Shown: positions 12,212 through 23,639 of the stretch, in pieces | Layout: every line of letters begins with the position of its first letter | Numbering within the stretch: position 1 is the stretch's first letter | Assembly: GCA_028023455.1 (NCBI GenBank) | Contig: JAQFVV010000229.1 | Span: 992,501 to 1,056,500 of the forward strand | DNA: 64,000 nucleotides | Direction: 5' to 3' | Source: Epiperipatus broadwayi | Taxonomy: Eukaryota; Onychophora; Udeonychophora; Euonychophora; Peripatidae | Position numbers and translations under genes: made by a program | The notes under the pieces: generated by a model | What the model was told of the DNA's origin: nothing | Databases searched by the model: none | The model's input: the letters and a program-made list of their open reading frames with translations, nothing else

Positions 12212-13203
12212 AAAACATTTAAGCGCCATCTATCAGTTCATTCTAAAATTATGAATTACGTTTTTGTATTACTCCTTCCAATAATATGAAGTAAAAAAGA
12301 ATACATGATGAAAATTTTTTAAAAAAAAAATAAACAAATAAATTTATATCTGTTTCATTTTTGACTATGCTGATTATTAAAACATAATTTTTAATAAACC
12401 ATTTCATGATATGATAGCAGCAATTACATTAATTTTTGATAAAGACATTCAAATTTAATGCATACAAGATTTAAAAAAAACACTTAAGATTCATATAATT
12501 TTTTTTTATTATAATAATTTTATACATTATGGGATTGAACATAAGATGACCCTAATTAGAAGTAATTAAAACAGTGTTGAAATAAATTCTAAAAAAAATT
12601 GTAAAAAAATTTGATACAATTCTTGGTTGTTTTTTTTTTTTTTAGCTTTATAGTTTTCAAGGTTTTTTAACATGTTTTTTAAATAAAGAAAGTTACATAT
12701 TTTGCAAATTTTCGACAAAAGACAATAATAATAAAAAAAATGAAAATAAGTAGAAAATCTTTAAAGCTGTTTCAATAAATTAATATGGGCATAAAATTAA
12801 AATCATAACTTTTATTTGAAAACAATCTTCTCTGCATATGAAAATTTTAATGTTTTTCTCTAGAATTAAACACAATAAATAAAAACCAGTACTTTTGCTT
12901 TAAATCGAATATCTTTGTGGATGAAACTTTAATTCTTTATGTAATGTAGTTATTTTGATCTACTAAATATTTCCATCCAAAACAAATCCTATAAATTAAA
13001 AAAACTTCAAGCAATTTAGTAAAAAAAATTATCTCAAACTTAAAAATTTTGAATATAAAATGGAAGATTAAAATTAATACTTATTTCGGATATAAACTAT
13101 CCTGCTATATGTGTCCTTATGTAAATAAATAATGATTTGTTAAATATATATATAATTTTTGGTATTAAACAAGGAATAATAATAAAGAACCTTGTAAATT
13201 AAT
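12212..13203. other. AT-rich spacer, nothing recognised
   Basis: Homopolymer-rich AT sequence with no coding frame and no repeat partner found in the window. Confidence 0.55.
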
Positions 13204-13300
13204 AACTAGCACATTTGCCTGTTAAACTTATGAGCTAAAGTGTGAATCCAGGCCATCAGCCATGTTTATAACTTGAGGTTTGAATCCAAATCAAGCAAAC
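13204..13300 (+). repeat. tRNA-like segment, possible SINE head
   Basis: ACTAGCACATTTGCCTGTTA resembles a tRNA box A to anticodon arm (loop with GTT), followed by GTGTGAATCC (13240-13249), a box B-like motif. A second B-like motif, GGTTTGAATCC, lies at 13277-13287. No full cloverleaf is formed. A tRNA-derived SINE fragment is the likeliest reading, without a second copy in the window to confirm it. Confidence 0.35.
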
Positions 13301-13654
13301 TTTAAAAAAGAAGAAGATTCTATAACACAAAGATAAATAATATTAAAGAAAGGTGTAAGGTTAATGTTGATTTAGCCAGCTATTCTGGAAAGAAGTAGTG
13401 AAAAAGTACATATATCTACGAGAAGGGAACCAAAGATTTTGGTAGCTTTTAATGTTAGAAAATGCATTTTAATAATATACCATGTCATTATAATTATTAT
13501 TTTTTTTTAAAAAAAGGTTAGCTTTAAAAGAATGCTTTTCTTCTTTTTTAAATTAAAATTTATTAGCAATTAAAGTGTAATTTTAAACATACATTTTTCT
13601 TACAATACATTTGAGCAGATCTATTATAATAAAATGGTTTTATAAAAAATAATC

Positions 13655-13670
13655 TGATGTGATGTGATGT
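13655..13670 (-). repeat. LINE D 3' tail, 5-bp repeats
   Basis: TGATGTGATGTGATGT on the plus strand. On the element strand this is an (ACATC)n tail. The same short repeat ends copies B, C and F, so it belongs to the element. CR1-type LINEs end in short tandem repeats instead of poly(A). Confidence 0.8.
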
Positions 13671-13758
13671 ATTTGGCTTCTCCTTAAACGAAGTCAAGAA
13701 TATCTCAGCAATTATGCCCAGATAAACCTGTTAGCCACTTTATTTTCCATTCCCCACT

Positions 13759-16700
13759 CTAAGTCTTTCCATATTCTGCCCCATCCCATTTCCACAACAT
13801 AATCTTTGTCAACTCTATGGCCTTTATATCTAAATCCCCCTTATCTTTTCGCAAACCCAGCATAAAAACTAATAACTCAGTTTCTGTATAGTCACTTTGT
13901 TCATACCTATTCTCCCATAACTTCATTATCTGTAACCTTTCTGCTTTCAAGCATTTACATTCAATCAACAGATGCCTAATATTTTCTATATCTTCCCAAA
14001 TCACCCATAGTTTTCCATTTACATGTATATTCTCTTGTTGCTAAAGATCCCGTTCGAGACTTAAACAATAAACTACTTTCCTTACTATTATCATAAATTA
14101 ACTCGCATCCAATATTCCATTTACATCTATATATATTTAAACTCTTCTTACCCTCCATACTCGTTCTCCATCTCTCCAACTCCCTATTTTTTATTAATGC
14201 TTCTATTCTTTTATCCCATTCCTTACCACTCAATAATCCTCCTAACACAATCATCCCACCTTTTATACAAGTATACTGATATAAATTCTTTATCCAAATC
14301 TTTTGCATACTGCATTACCTTTCTCATCCATCTTGTTACCTGCCCTTTACTCATAACCCAATTAAACACTATTTTGGCTATTCTTTTACTATCCATAAAC
14401 TGCAACCTACCAAACATTTTTATTTTACTTTTTGCATCTCTCATATAAAAACTTGACCATCCCCATTTCTCCTTGAATTGCCTCCTTTGTTGTCCACATC
14501 TTTGCATCTAATGCATGTCTTCCTACTTCCCTTTGTACTTTCTCTAAATAATCTAAAACCTTTTACTAACACATAATGTATCATTACCATATGTTAACCC
14601 TGCTACTGCAACTCCCTTCCATACAATTTTAGCTACATCATATTTATTATATGAAAATACTGTTAGTTTCTTTACCAAACCCTTTCTTTTCTTTGCTTCA
14701 TTTACCAATTTTTTTCTCCCATTCATCCAAGCAATTTTCCTGATTACATAAGATAATTCCCAAATACCTATATCTATCCACCACACTTAATTTTATATCC
14801 CCCAATAAAAATTCTACATCTTTTTTCCCAGTATTAACCATCATTATATTTGATTTTTCTTCACTAAATTTAATCTTCATCTCTTTACCCACCCTTCCAC
14901 ATGTCCTCAACATAATTTCCATATCTTCTCTTCTTTCTGCACACAAAAAGATATCATCCACAAAAAAAAGATCCGACAAAGTATATACTACCTTGCCACC
15001 TATTAACGGTACCTCTACCCCTTTTCCTAGTCTTTCTATTGCTTTCTCCATTTCACTCAAAAACAACAAAAACTAAATAGGTGACATAGAGCATCCTTGC
15101 CTTAATCCTATCCCATTTTTAACTTTAACTGATTATATATCCCCTAATTGGTGAGTATAATAATTATTTTCATATAATTTCTTAATAATATTTACTAAAG
15201 CTTCATCCATTCCCAAATTGGCTAACCTTACCCATAATCTATTTTTATTTACTCTATCATATGCTTTTTCTATATCTATAAAACTCATATATAATGATCT
15301 ACCTGAATTTTTATTCATCTCCATAAGTTGTATAACTACAAGCAAGCTATCTCCTATATGCCTATCTGACCTAAAACCTCCTTGCATTTTCCCCACTACA
15401 TTATTCTCTTCCATCCATTTTACAACTCTTCCAGCTACCATATATGAGAAAACTTTATATAAAACTGATGTTACCACTATCGGTCTATAATTATTTAACT
15501 TTCTATGATCCTTACCCTTTCCTTTAAGTAATAATCTTATTCTTGTATTACTCCAACTACCCGGAAAAACTCTCTTCTGTGCCATCTTATTACAACATGA
15601 TAATAACTTTGCTTTTGCTCTATGCCCTAAATTCATTACCATCTCCACTGCCCATCCATCTAAACCTCTCATCTTTCCACTTTTCAATCTCTTCCCTGCC
15701 TCATTCAGTTCATTTTTTGTGAACCTAATATTCCCATTACTACCTGCTTTCATGTTTTCTATCACTAATTCCTTCACATCTAACATCTTTTCTATATCCA
15801 TTACATATCTATTTAAGATTCTCTCTACCTCTTCTCTAGAGCTACACTCTATTCCTCATCATCTATTAATACTATCTCTCTTTTCTCTACATTTCTTCTT
15901 TTAATGTAATTCCAAAATTTTCCACTTTTATTAATATCCTCCAACAATTTACTATTTAACTTCATCCTCTCTCTATAATTATCCATTTTAGCCAACTTCT
16001 TCTTTTCCAAGTAGTTTCCCCATTTAGCATTAATATCGTTTTCACTTTCTTTATTCTTAATAGCACACTTATATTCTCTGCATGCTTCTTTCCTCTCTTT
16101 TACACTTTTACTAACTCTCATTTTTTATTACTTTTATTCCTCTGCATATTTTCAACTAAAACCCTATTTGCCACTTTTTCTATTTCACCACACCAGTTTT
16201 TATATTCATCCCCAACCAACTGCTCCATGGTTTCTTCAACTTTTATTTTATACTCTACCAACTTATTCTTATCATTCACTCTCCATCCACATCTTTCACT
16301 ATTGTTTCTACCTTTATTTCTATCCTCCATCACATTACTAACCATTTCTATTACAATAAAGTTATAATCACTATTACATACTCTTTCTTCATTATCAAAC
16401 ACCTTAATTTTCCATATTTTATTCATTCCCTTTTTCTCTACCAATACATAATCTATTGCATGGAATACATTATTCCTAGACCATGTGTATTGTCCCTCAT
16501 ACATATTTGATAAATTTCCAATACTCAAATTTACTCTTTGACAAAATTCCTTAAAAAACTGATCATTCTTATTATCTACATCATCAATTTCTTCAATATG
16601 TCCATTCATATCCCCTATAACCATTATTCTCTTCCCCTTTTCTTTAAACCTCTGTATATCCTTAACTAGGCATTCATATATACTACTATTCCACTCCATT

Positions 16701-17163
16701 ACAGTTTTACTATCTCTAGTGGCTATATACACTGCAGCCACCATTCATTCTTGTCTACCCAACTTTATTTCAAACCACAAATGCTCTTGACATTTAACAA
16801 TATTTAAATATTTTTTCGATATAACACCTATACCACCACCCCTTTTTTCTTTTTCTTTTCTGTTTATACCCTGCCATACCACCTCTTCCAAAATAGGTTC
16901 TTCTTCTTATCTTAAATGAGTTTCCACTACTGCTAATACCTCAAGTTCTTCATTTTCAATTGCTTTATTTAATTCCATTCACTTTTTTGGTCTCCTACCA
17001 CCTTGCATATTCAAAAACCCAATTTTAACAATTTCTTCTTTTCTAACTACTCTTTTATAAATTCTTTTCTTTCTTCTCCATTATGTTTATAACAAACTTT
17101 TTTACCATTAATCTTACAGAACCATTTCCTCTCCACATCTACACTTATATCTAAATCAACCAT
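13759..17163 (-). pseudogene. LINE D ORF2: AP endonuclease + reverse transcriptase
   Basis: The protein would nick target DNA and copy the element RNA at the nick. The first ATG considered is at 17163. Endonuclease: IGFLNMQGG near 17030, VVETHL near 16930, GGGIGVI, GDMNGHIEE near 16605, and the last motif as SDYNF near 16365, where SDHN is expected. RT: GGFRSDRHIGDSL, motif A FIDIEKAYDRVNKNRLW (within 15801-15133), motif B GLRQGCSMSP, motif C FFVDDIFLC at about 14943-14967. The Cys/His knuckle near 14000 has lost its first Cys pair to a small deletion. In-frame stops occur in the N-terminal part and between blocks (near 16120, 15830 and 15100). Confidence 0.9.
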
Positions 17164-17244
17164 CTTTTGCTTATTTCTTATATCCCATTCATTCTTCTTC
17201 TTTTTGATAATATTATTAATTACAATTTAAAAGCCCACCCCCCT

Positions 17245-18235
17245 TTAAAAGTTTCCCGAATTATATTCTTTAAATATCAGACTCCCTAAAACTTCACTTC
17301 CTTGTTTTCCTAAGTGCAATTCATCTTTATTATATAACTCCCTCCTTCCAATAAACCAATCCCACACATACACAAACACAACATTATTTCTCTCACACAA
17401 TTTTTTCACACTCTCATTTATAGAAAAAGCCTTATCTAACAAATGCCTCTTATCAAATCTTGGTAATACTCCAACTACCCCTACTCTTCCTTTAATCTCC
17501 CTCAAATTCCTAATCAATTCTACATACTCATCTATTACTCTCTCTGATGGCTCTAACAAATTGTTTGTCCCTACCATAACATATACACCTCTACTACTTT
17601 GCTTTCTTACTTTATCTGTCACATCCCTAATTTTTGCTCCAAGCAAACATACTCTAACATATCTGCTTCTATTTTCCCTTGCAATTATATCCCACATTCT
17701 TTTATTAGTGAATCTCCTATCAATACTGTCTCAATGTCTACTTTCTCTATTCCATCTGTAACCTTTTCTACCATCTTCTGGACCTCCTTATCCATTTCTT
17801 CCTTATCATTTCTACTCAATAATTCCTTTATCTTGTCACACTTCATCTCTAACAATTTTAATTTTACTTCTACATCCTTCACTTCTTCCTCTATCTTACT
17901 TATTCTCTGACTAACATCTCCATTGCATTACTACTTTCTCCACTCTTGTTTCTTGGCACTCCACTAAAACCATACTCTGTCCTACCTTCCTTAACTACAT
18001 TTTGCTCCCTCTCCTCTGACTTTCTCTCTAGACTACCTACACTTAGAAACCACTTTACTACCTATTTAATCACATTTACACACTGACTACATAACCAGAA
18101 ACCTGTTACATCCTTCCTATTTTTATTCAAACATTTCAAATGATACACCTCAGCACACACTGTACACTCTACAAGTGCTCACCTAATTACTTTCTGCCGA
18201 TCGTATATACATTGTGCCATACAAATGCAATCCAT
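17245..18235 (-). pseudogene. LINE D ORF1: PHD finger, coiled coil, SGNH esterase
   Basis: The ATG at 18233-18235 opens MDCICMAQC, the start of a PHD-type zinc finger that continues VECTVCAEVYHLKCLN and ends GFWLCSQC (18231-18064). A charged heptad region follows (KIEEEVKDVEVKLKLLEMK, 17900-17800). Then comes an SGNH/GDSL hydrolase-like domain: IGDSLI at about 17703-17720 (nucleophile Ser), VGTNNL near 17570 (block III) and DELHLGKQG near 17310 (block V Asp and His). PHD plus esterase in ORF1 is known from CR1-like elements. Breaks are an in-frame TGA inside the PHD finger, a TAG after it, a frameshift near 17925 and another just after GDSL. Confidence 0.87.
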
Positions 18236-18270
18236 ATTCTTATTTTTCAAGTCACCTATTCTATATTTGA

Positions 18271-18725
18271 CTTTATAATACCTCTCCTATTCTTCAAACA
18301 CCCTTATACAGAAAAATAAAAAAACTTTTTTACTTTTTTTCAAAACTGATCAAACTATAACCACGTGTTTTCTAACGTTAGGCCTCCCAAGCGTTGCCCT
18401 TTTTTTTTCAAAATAAATGTCTATTTTAAAATTTAAAAAAACCTTCAGTAACAAACTTAACTAAAATGAATTAAATTTACATACAACTTTTTTATAAATA
18501 CCTCTTTATAATACCTCTCCTATTCTTCAAACTCCCTTATACAGAAAAATAAAAAACTTTTTTACTCTTTCCAAAATCTGATCAACTATACCTATGTGTT
18601 TTCTAACGTTAGACCTCCCAAATATTGCATTTTTTCTCAAAATGAATGTCTATTTTAAAATTTTAAAAAACCGTCAGTAACAAACTTAACTAAAACAAAT
18701 TAAACTTACAAACAACTTTTTTTTA
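18271..18725 (-). repeat. LINE D 5'-UTR tandem units (233 bp)
   Basis: CTTTATAATACCTCTCCTAT starts at 18271 and again at 18504. The two units, 18271-18503 and 18504-18725, run in parallel through GTGTTTTCTAACGTTAG and CAGTAACAAACTTAACTAAA. They lie directly upstream of the ORF1 start on the element strand. Tandem 5'-UTR units in other LINEs carry the internal promoter, so a promoter role is inferred here. Confidence 0.85.
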
Positions 18726-18925
18726 AAATATCCTTACACTAACACACATTCAACAAGAACAACTTTTTTAAAAAAAAAACTTCTATACCTAAAATGGCGA
18801 ATGAAAACCTTTCAAACAGTTAAACACAAAAATTTTCAATCTTTCAAACAACTCACTCTCTCGATCATAATTTATACTTTCATACACAATAATTACACTA
18901 TAATTAGTGTGCTGCTTTCAAAAAA

Positions 18926-19984
18926 TCAATTTCACATGTAACTAACAACAAACTAAAAAAAAATTTAAAAATATATAATTAATTGTACAATGTAATTTTT
19001 TTAAACAAAAAAATAATATGCAGGAAAGTTGAAATTCTAAGGCATAATCATTTAGGTCAACCATCTTTATGACCTTTCTCATGCTTACATAGGTGATGGA
19101 TATCAAAAATTGATACATGGAGATTTTTATGACATTACTGCAAAAGAAAAAAAACAAAGGAAATAATACATCCCTTTCTTGACCAAAATAAAATGAAAAT
19201 AATTTAGTGTATGTGTTTCAATCAAAATAATATTACATTGAAGAAATCATATTTAAAGTGACAAGTGAGGTTTTCTTATCTATAAAGAAACCTAAAGAAA
19301 AATGGATAATGGTGGTTAGGTGTAGTTTGTTGTAGTTTTTTTTTTTTTTTGCAAAGAAATGAAGTTAAAATAATCACTTTCTGTGTTTTTTCCCCAAAAT
19401 AATACTATAGACCGACCGTTTTAAAAAACGTTTAACAATTTTAATGCTCACTAGCTCTAAAAACCAATTGTACAAATTAATAATATCTATCTTCACCTGA
19501 AAGCGGAGATAAATTGGAAAAATAAAATGCTACTTTTCAACCTCATAAGACTTCAATATTCTACCTGTAATCTTTTAGTTTTTTTAATTACTTTGTACAA
19601 CTAAATTTGTATTATTTTTTTGTTTGTTTATTTGTTGTCTTTATTTTTCTAACAAAAAATTAATGTGTACACGTAAATTTGTATTTTTTCCTTATTTTTT
19701 TAATTAAATCTCTAAATCCTTTAGATGACTGCCAACGTAGTATCATTTGTGAAAAAAGTACACAACATTTATATTATTTTTATTTGATTTTGTTTGCATA
19801 GCACATTACTTTTTTTTACTTTTGTATGTAAACAAAAACATATTTTGAATACTTGTACCATTTATTGCTTGATATTTTTAGTCAAATAAAGTTTCCTCAA
19901 GTTTTAATAATTACCCTTAAGCACTTGCTAAATAATTAATCCAGAACATGCTGGACTGTTTACCTGTTTGTTTAGTATTTTATG
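18926..19984. other. AT-rich spacer, nothing recognised
   Basis: No family match. The small minus-strand open frame at 18942-19157 has no supporting feature. Confidence 0.55.
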
Positions 19985-20911
19985 ATGGTGTCTTTTAATT
20001 TCTACAGCCATTAACTTTTCTCGAATATTTCACAACACCATATCTAATTGTAGTTTTCCAATGTATTCTATTCTCTGACATAATTTCCCAATAGAAGCAA
20101 TAAATACTACACTTCTTTAGATCTTTGACATACCCTTATAATGTACTGGGGCCTACCTCTCCTACAAAATTAATATTCTTCCATTGTTCATTCATTTTAC
20201 ATGCCCAATCTAATGAAGGTATAATTTTACAATAGTGGACTTTATAGTATCATATCTAGCAAGTTAAAAAAGATATTGATTTGTTTTATGATTTTGGTAT
20301 TGAATTTTTAAAATTTACAGAGCATTCTGAAATGAAATTTTTCTAATGCTTGTATATTGCATCAATGGAGTGTCCAGTCCTCACTTCCATACAATAAATT
20401 AAGTAAAATAATCACTCTTTATGCAGTCCGGTGTTATTAGTTATTTTCCTGAAATAAAATAGTTTATCACTTATCCTAAATACAAGAGTAACACATTGGA
20501 TCCTGTGCTGTATGTCAATATCTAAGTACACCTTTCTCCCAAAATATTTAAATTGGTTTTAATTCTCAAGCTGATAACCATCCAAGCTAAACATTGCTGA
20601 AAAATTTTTTTATATCATGGCTAATATAAAGCTTAAATTATTTAAACATTAATTATTAAACCAAAATTCTTAAATATTGCTTTCAAAATATTAAATATGT
20701 TTTGTACATTATCTTTTAAACTGCTGAAAATAGAACACCATCTGTATACTGTAAAAGATAAAGTTCTTGTTTTTTTACTTTTAATCAATTCAAATTACAT
20801 ATTCCACAATCAAACTTGTATCTTCTATTAATTTCTGTTTTATCAACATGATTCCTGTTGCATTTAAGATTTTTATAGTTTCACTAGACAATTGTCATAA
20901 AAATTGAAAAC
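19985..20911 (-). pseudogene. RTE-like LINE reverse transcriptase, 3' part
   Basis: Read right to left it begins AATLFSIFMTIV near 20918 and continues with YKFDCGICNLN. The catalytic motif follows near 20760-20735 as LQYTDG, where QYADD is usual, so the second catalytic Asp is lost. Next come NVQNIFNILKAIFKNFGLII and the post-RT landmark LLYGSEDWTLH near 20390, then ALEKFHFRMLCKF. This matches RTE-type ORF2 proteins, which share LLYGCETWTL and LE.FH.R. Many stops. It joins the piece at 22030-22335 across an insertion. Confidence 0.75.
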
Positions 20912-20922
20912 AATGTTGCAGC
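20912..20922 (+). repeat. Target-site duplication, left copy
   Basis: AATGTTGCAGC here matches AATGTTGGAGC at 22019-22029 in 10 of 11 positions. It brackets the insertion that splits the RTE-like ORF. Confidence 0.8.
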
Positions 20923-22018
20923 ATAAATAGTCAATAAAAAATAGAGTCACATATAACATGAGCCCACTTTTTTAAGCTTGTAAAATATAAACAAAGAGCT
21001 TTGCTAATTGCTTAACAAGCTTTATGATAAATGCTTAGCAAGAGAAAGTATTTTAAATATTTCTATCAAAAACCACACCCAAATCCCAGACCAATAGTTT
21101 CATGCTTTGGCACTCCTCAGTGAGATGCTAAGATAGTTTTAAACACTAGATCTAAAAATACCAACCCACAGCCAGCATTTATCTAAGAGTTAAGCCTTGA
21201 GTAGAAAATCTGAAATTTTCAAACACTTAAATGTTTTCAAACCCAGCTACCTAACCTAAATAGCTATATGGGACTAAGAGATCTTCAGCCAAACCATATA
21301 TTAGTAGTCTTAGCAATATAACATTACTTAAGACTTAAAGCAAAGACTATAAATAGTCAATAAAAAAGGTCATATATCACATGATCCCACTTTTTAAGCT
21401 TGTAAAATATAACAAAGAGCTTTTCTAATTGTTCAATAAGCTTTGTGATAAATATTCAGCAAGAGAAAGCATTTAAAATATCTCTATTAAAAAATAAAAA
21501 TAGAGTCATATATCACTGAGGAGTGTCAAAGTATAAAACCATTGGTCAGGGTTTGGATGTGATTTCAGACAGAGATATTTTAAATGCTTTCTCTTGCTAA
21601 GCATTTATCATAAAACTTGTTGAGCAATTAGCAAAGTTCTTTGTCTATATTTTACAAGCTTAAAAATGGGGGTCATGTGATATATGACTCTATTTTTTTA
21701 TTTTTTATTGACTATTTATAGTCTTTGCTTTAAGTCTTAAGTGATGTTATATTGCTAAGATTACTAATATATGGTTTGGCTGAAGATCTTAAGTGTCTGA
21801 AAATTTCAGATTTTTGACTCAATGGTTAACTCCTAGATAAATTCCAGCTTTGGGTTGGTAGTTTTAGGTCTAGTGTCTGGAACTATCCTAGCACCTGACT
21901 GAAGAGTGCCAAAGCATAAAACCATTGGGTGTGGTTTCTGAAAGAGACATTTTAAATGTTTTCTCTTGCTAAGCATTTATCACAAAGCTTGTTAAATAAT
22001 TAGCAAAGCTCTCTGTTT
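20923..22018. repeat. Direct-plus-inverted repeat, copy 2
   Basis: A unit of about 430 bp (20923-21352) is followed by a partial second direct unit (to about 21500), then an inverted unit (about 21510-22018). Landmarks in each are AGTCAATAAA, CACATGATCCCACTTTTTAA, AAGCTTGTAAAATATA and TTAGCAAGAGAAAG, or their complements. The insertion splits an RTE-like ORF between APT and LFSIF and has an 11-bp duplication, a size typical of target-primed retroposition. Same architecture as 1-560. No ORF. Confidence 0.8.
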
Positions 22019-22029
22019 AATGTTGGAGC

Positions 22030-22335
22030 AAGTACACATTTTTGTTTATCATCAGTTTTCATTTCAAATGACTCAAATTTTTCCACATGTAGTAAGAACA
22101 CTTCCTCTCATTCCATCATATAAAGTTGTGTTAATATGCATAAATTTTGATGGACAGTCAACTAATTTCAAACAATGCCATAAACTTGTTCAAATAACTA
22201 AATTAAATGCCTTGATTAGGTCAATAAATGCAATATATAAATTACTCTTTTGTTTTAAACACTTTTCTCACATTTTCTGGCAATAAAAAGCATGTGTATA
22301 ATACTTCTTGATTCTTGAAAATCACATTACGTCTC
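22030..22335 (-). pseudogene. RTE-like LINE reverse transcriptase, 5' part
   Basis: Read right to left: SIIHMLFIARKCEKSV, then FIDLIKAFN (RT motif A), then CPSKFMHINTTLYDGMRGSV and KCVLAP, the start of motif B. The frame continues in 19985-20911 as TLFSIF. The piece ends where the 1.05-kb repeat begins at 22354. Stops and shifts are present. Confidence 0.75.
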
Positions 22336-22353
22336 TTATATCCACTCATCTAC

Positions 22354-23412
22354 TGAGACTCTAATAGAGATTTAAACCCTGGTTAGAATATGAAAATCTT
22401 TTATCTTAAGGCCTAATGTAAATCAGATTTCCTCCAGCAGGATACACAAAGTTCTTTCCAGCTTGATCCATCATGTAAGACTTTTGGATTTATATCTCTT
22501 TGATAGGGAATGTGGAGATAAGCTCTGAATCTGTTCTTGTTTAAGATTTTATGGCATGACTTTTGAAGAAACAATTTAGGATTCAGGGTCAATTTTCAGG
22601 TTGATTTAGCATTGAATGTTGTAGATAAGATTTTGCATGGCATGTAGTTTTAGCAGACGATTGCTATTTAGCAAACATGAGTCAGTAATTGGATTTCAGT
22701 AGAATTTCTGAACAGCAGATAGTAAAAAGGCAATATCAGCAATAATGATCTCCAGGCATGGACAAATTTTTTAAAAAAAAAATCATGCAGTACAGTAATT
22801 TAAATAAGGATCACAAGTAATATACTAAAGAATTGAATCACTTTTCATACTCAGCAGACTAATAATGATAAGCCAAATAATAATTAGTCTAAAATCCCTG
22901 AGCTATTTATGTGCACTCTTATCTCCTGCATCAGCTTTAATTAAAAGTTTTTATACAGGGCAAGCTTCTATCTCTAACTTAATCTTAATTTTAAAAAAAA
23001 TATCTGACCAGGGCTCTTATTCAAAATTAATTAAAGAAAAGTAAATGCAAAATTAAGTCTCAAGTTTTTTTTTTCTTTTGAAATAGATTACAATCAAAGA
23101 AACAAAAATGCAATTGAAAACTTTCCAAAATTAAAATGCTTTGTCCAAAAGGATTAAAACTTTTTTTAATTGGAATATTTTTACAAATAGATTAAAAAAA
23201 GAAATGTAGAAAGAAAATAGATTTTAAACTAAAATCTATTGCAAATAAAAATCACAAAATTTTAAAATAAAATGGAGTATGTGTTATTGCACATACTCTT
23301 AATACATAAAATAAAATAATATACAAAACTTTCAGATATTGTTCTTTTAAACCTTTATAAAAATAAAGATTAGTTTTAGTTTTGTGATGGAACTTTTGAA
23401 GCAGATAAAGCA
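22354..23412 (-). repeat. 1.05-kb direct repeat, left copy (LTR-like)
   Basis: It pairs over its whole length with 25851-26897. Both start TGAGACT and end GATAAAGCA, giving TG...CA ends on either strand. Spacing and orientation suit the LTRs of a retroelement on the minus strand. However, I see no clear primer-binding site, polypurine tract or target duplication, so a segmental duplication is also possible. Confidence 0.6.
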
Positions 23413-23639
23413 TCCAGTTCAACTGCTCCATTACGCCATGAAAAAAGCATTCCTTTACTATTTTTTTAATCTTTAAACATTTAAATAAACCCTCAGAAAC
23501 TCTGCTGAACATTTGCTCTGTGCTCTGTCTAAAAGAACATTTTATTTTATTAAGATAATTTTCTCCATTCTCACAATCCATGAATATAAATCTTTTTTTT
23601 AAAAAATCCATCCAATTACTAGAAAGCTAAACCTCTTAA

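Larger units (their letters stand above)
13655..18925 (-). mobile_element. CR1-like LINE copy D, near full length
   Basis: Reading right to left: 5' UTR with two 233-bp tandem units, ORF1 (18235-17245), a short gap, ORF2 (about 17163-13759), a 3' UTR of about 90 nt, and a tail of GATGT repeats at 13655-13670. A PHD finger plus SGNH esterase in ORF1 and an AP-type endonuclease in ORF2 mark CR1/L2-type non-LTR elements. The exact 5' end is uncertain, somewhere in 18790-18925. The copy is inactivated by a few stops and frameshifts but is the best template for the family here. Confidence 0.92.

Noticed and set aside
15218-15904. Plus-strand frames across LINE D
   Set aside because: Shadows of the ORF2 reading frame on the minus strand.
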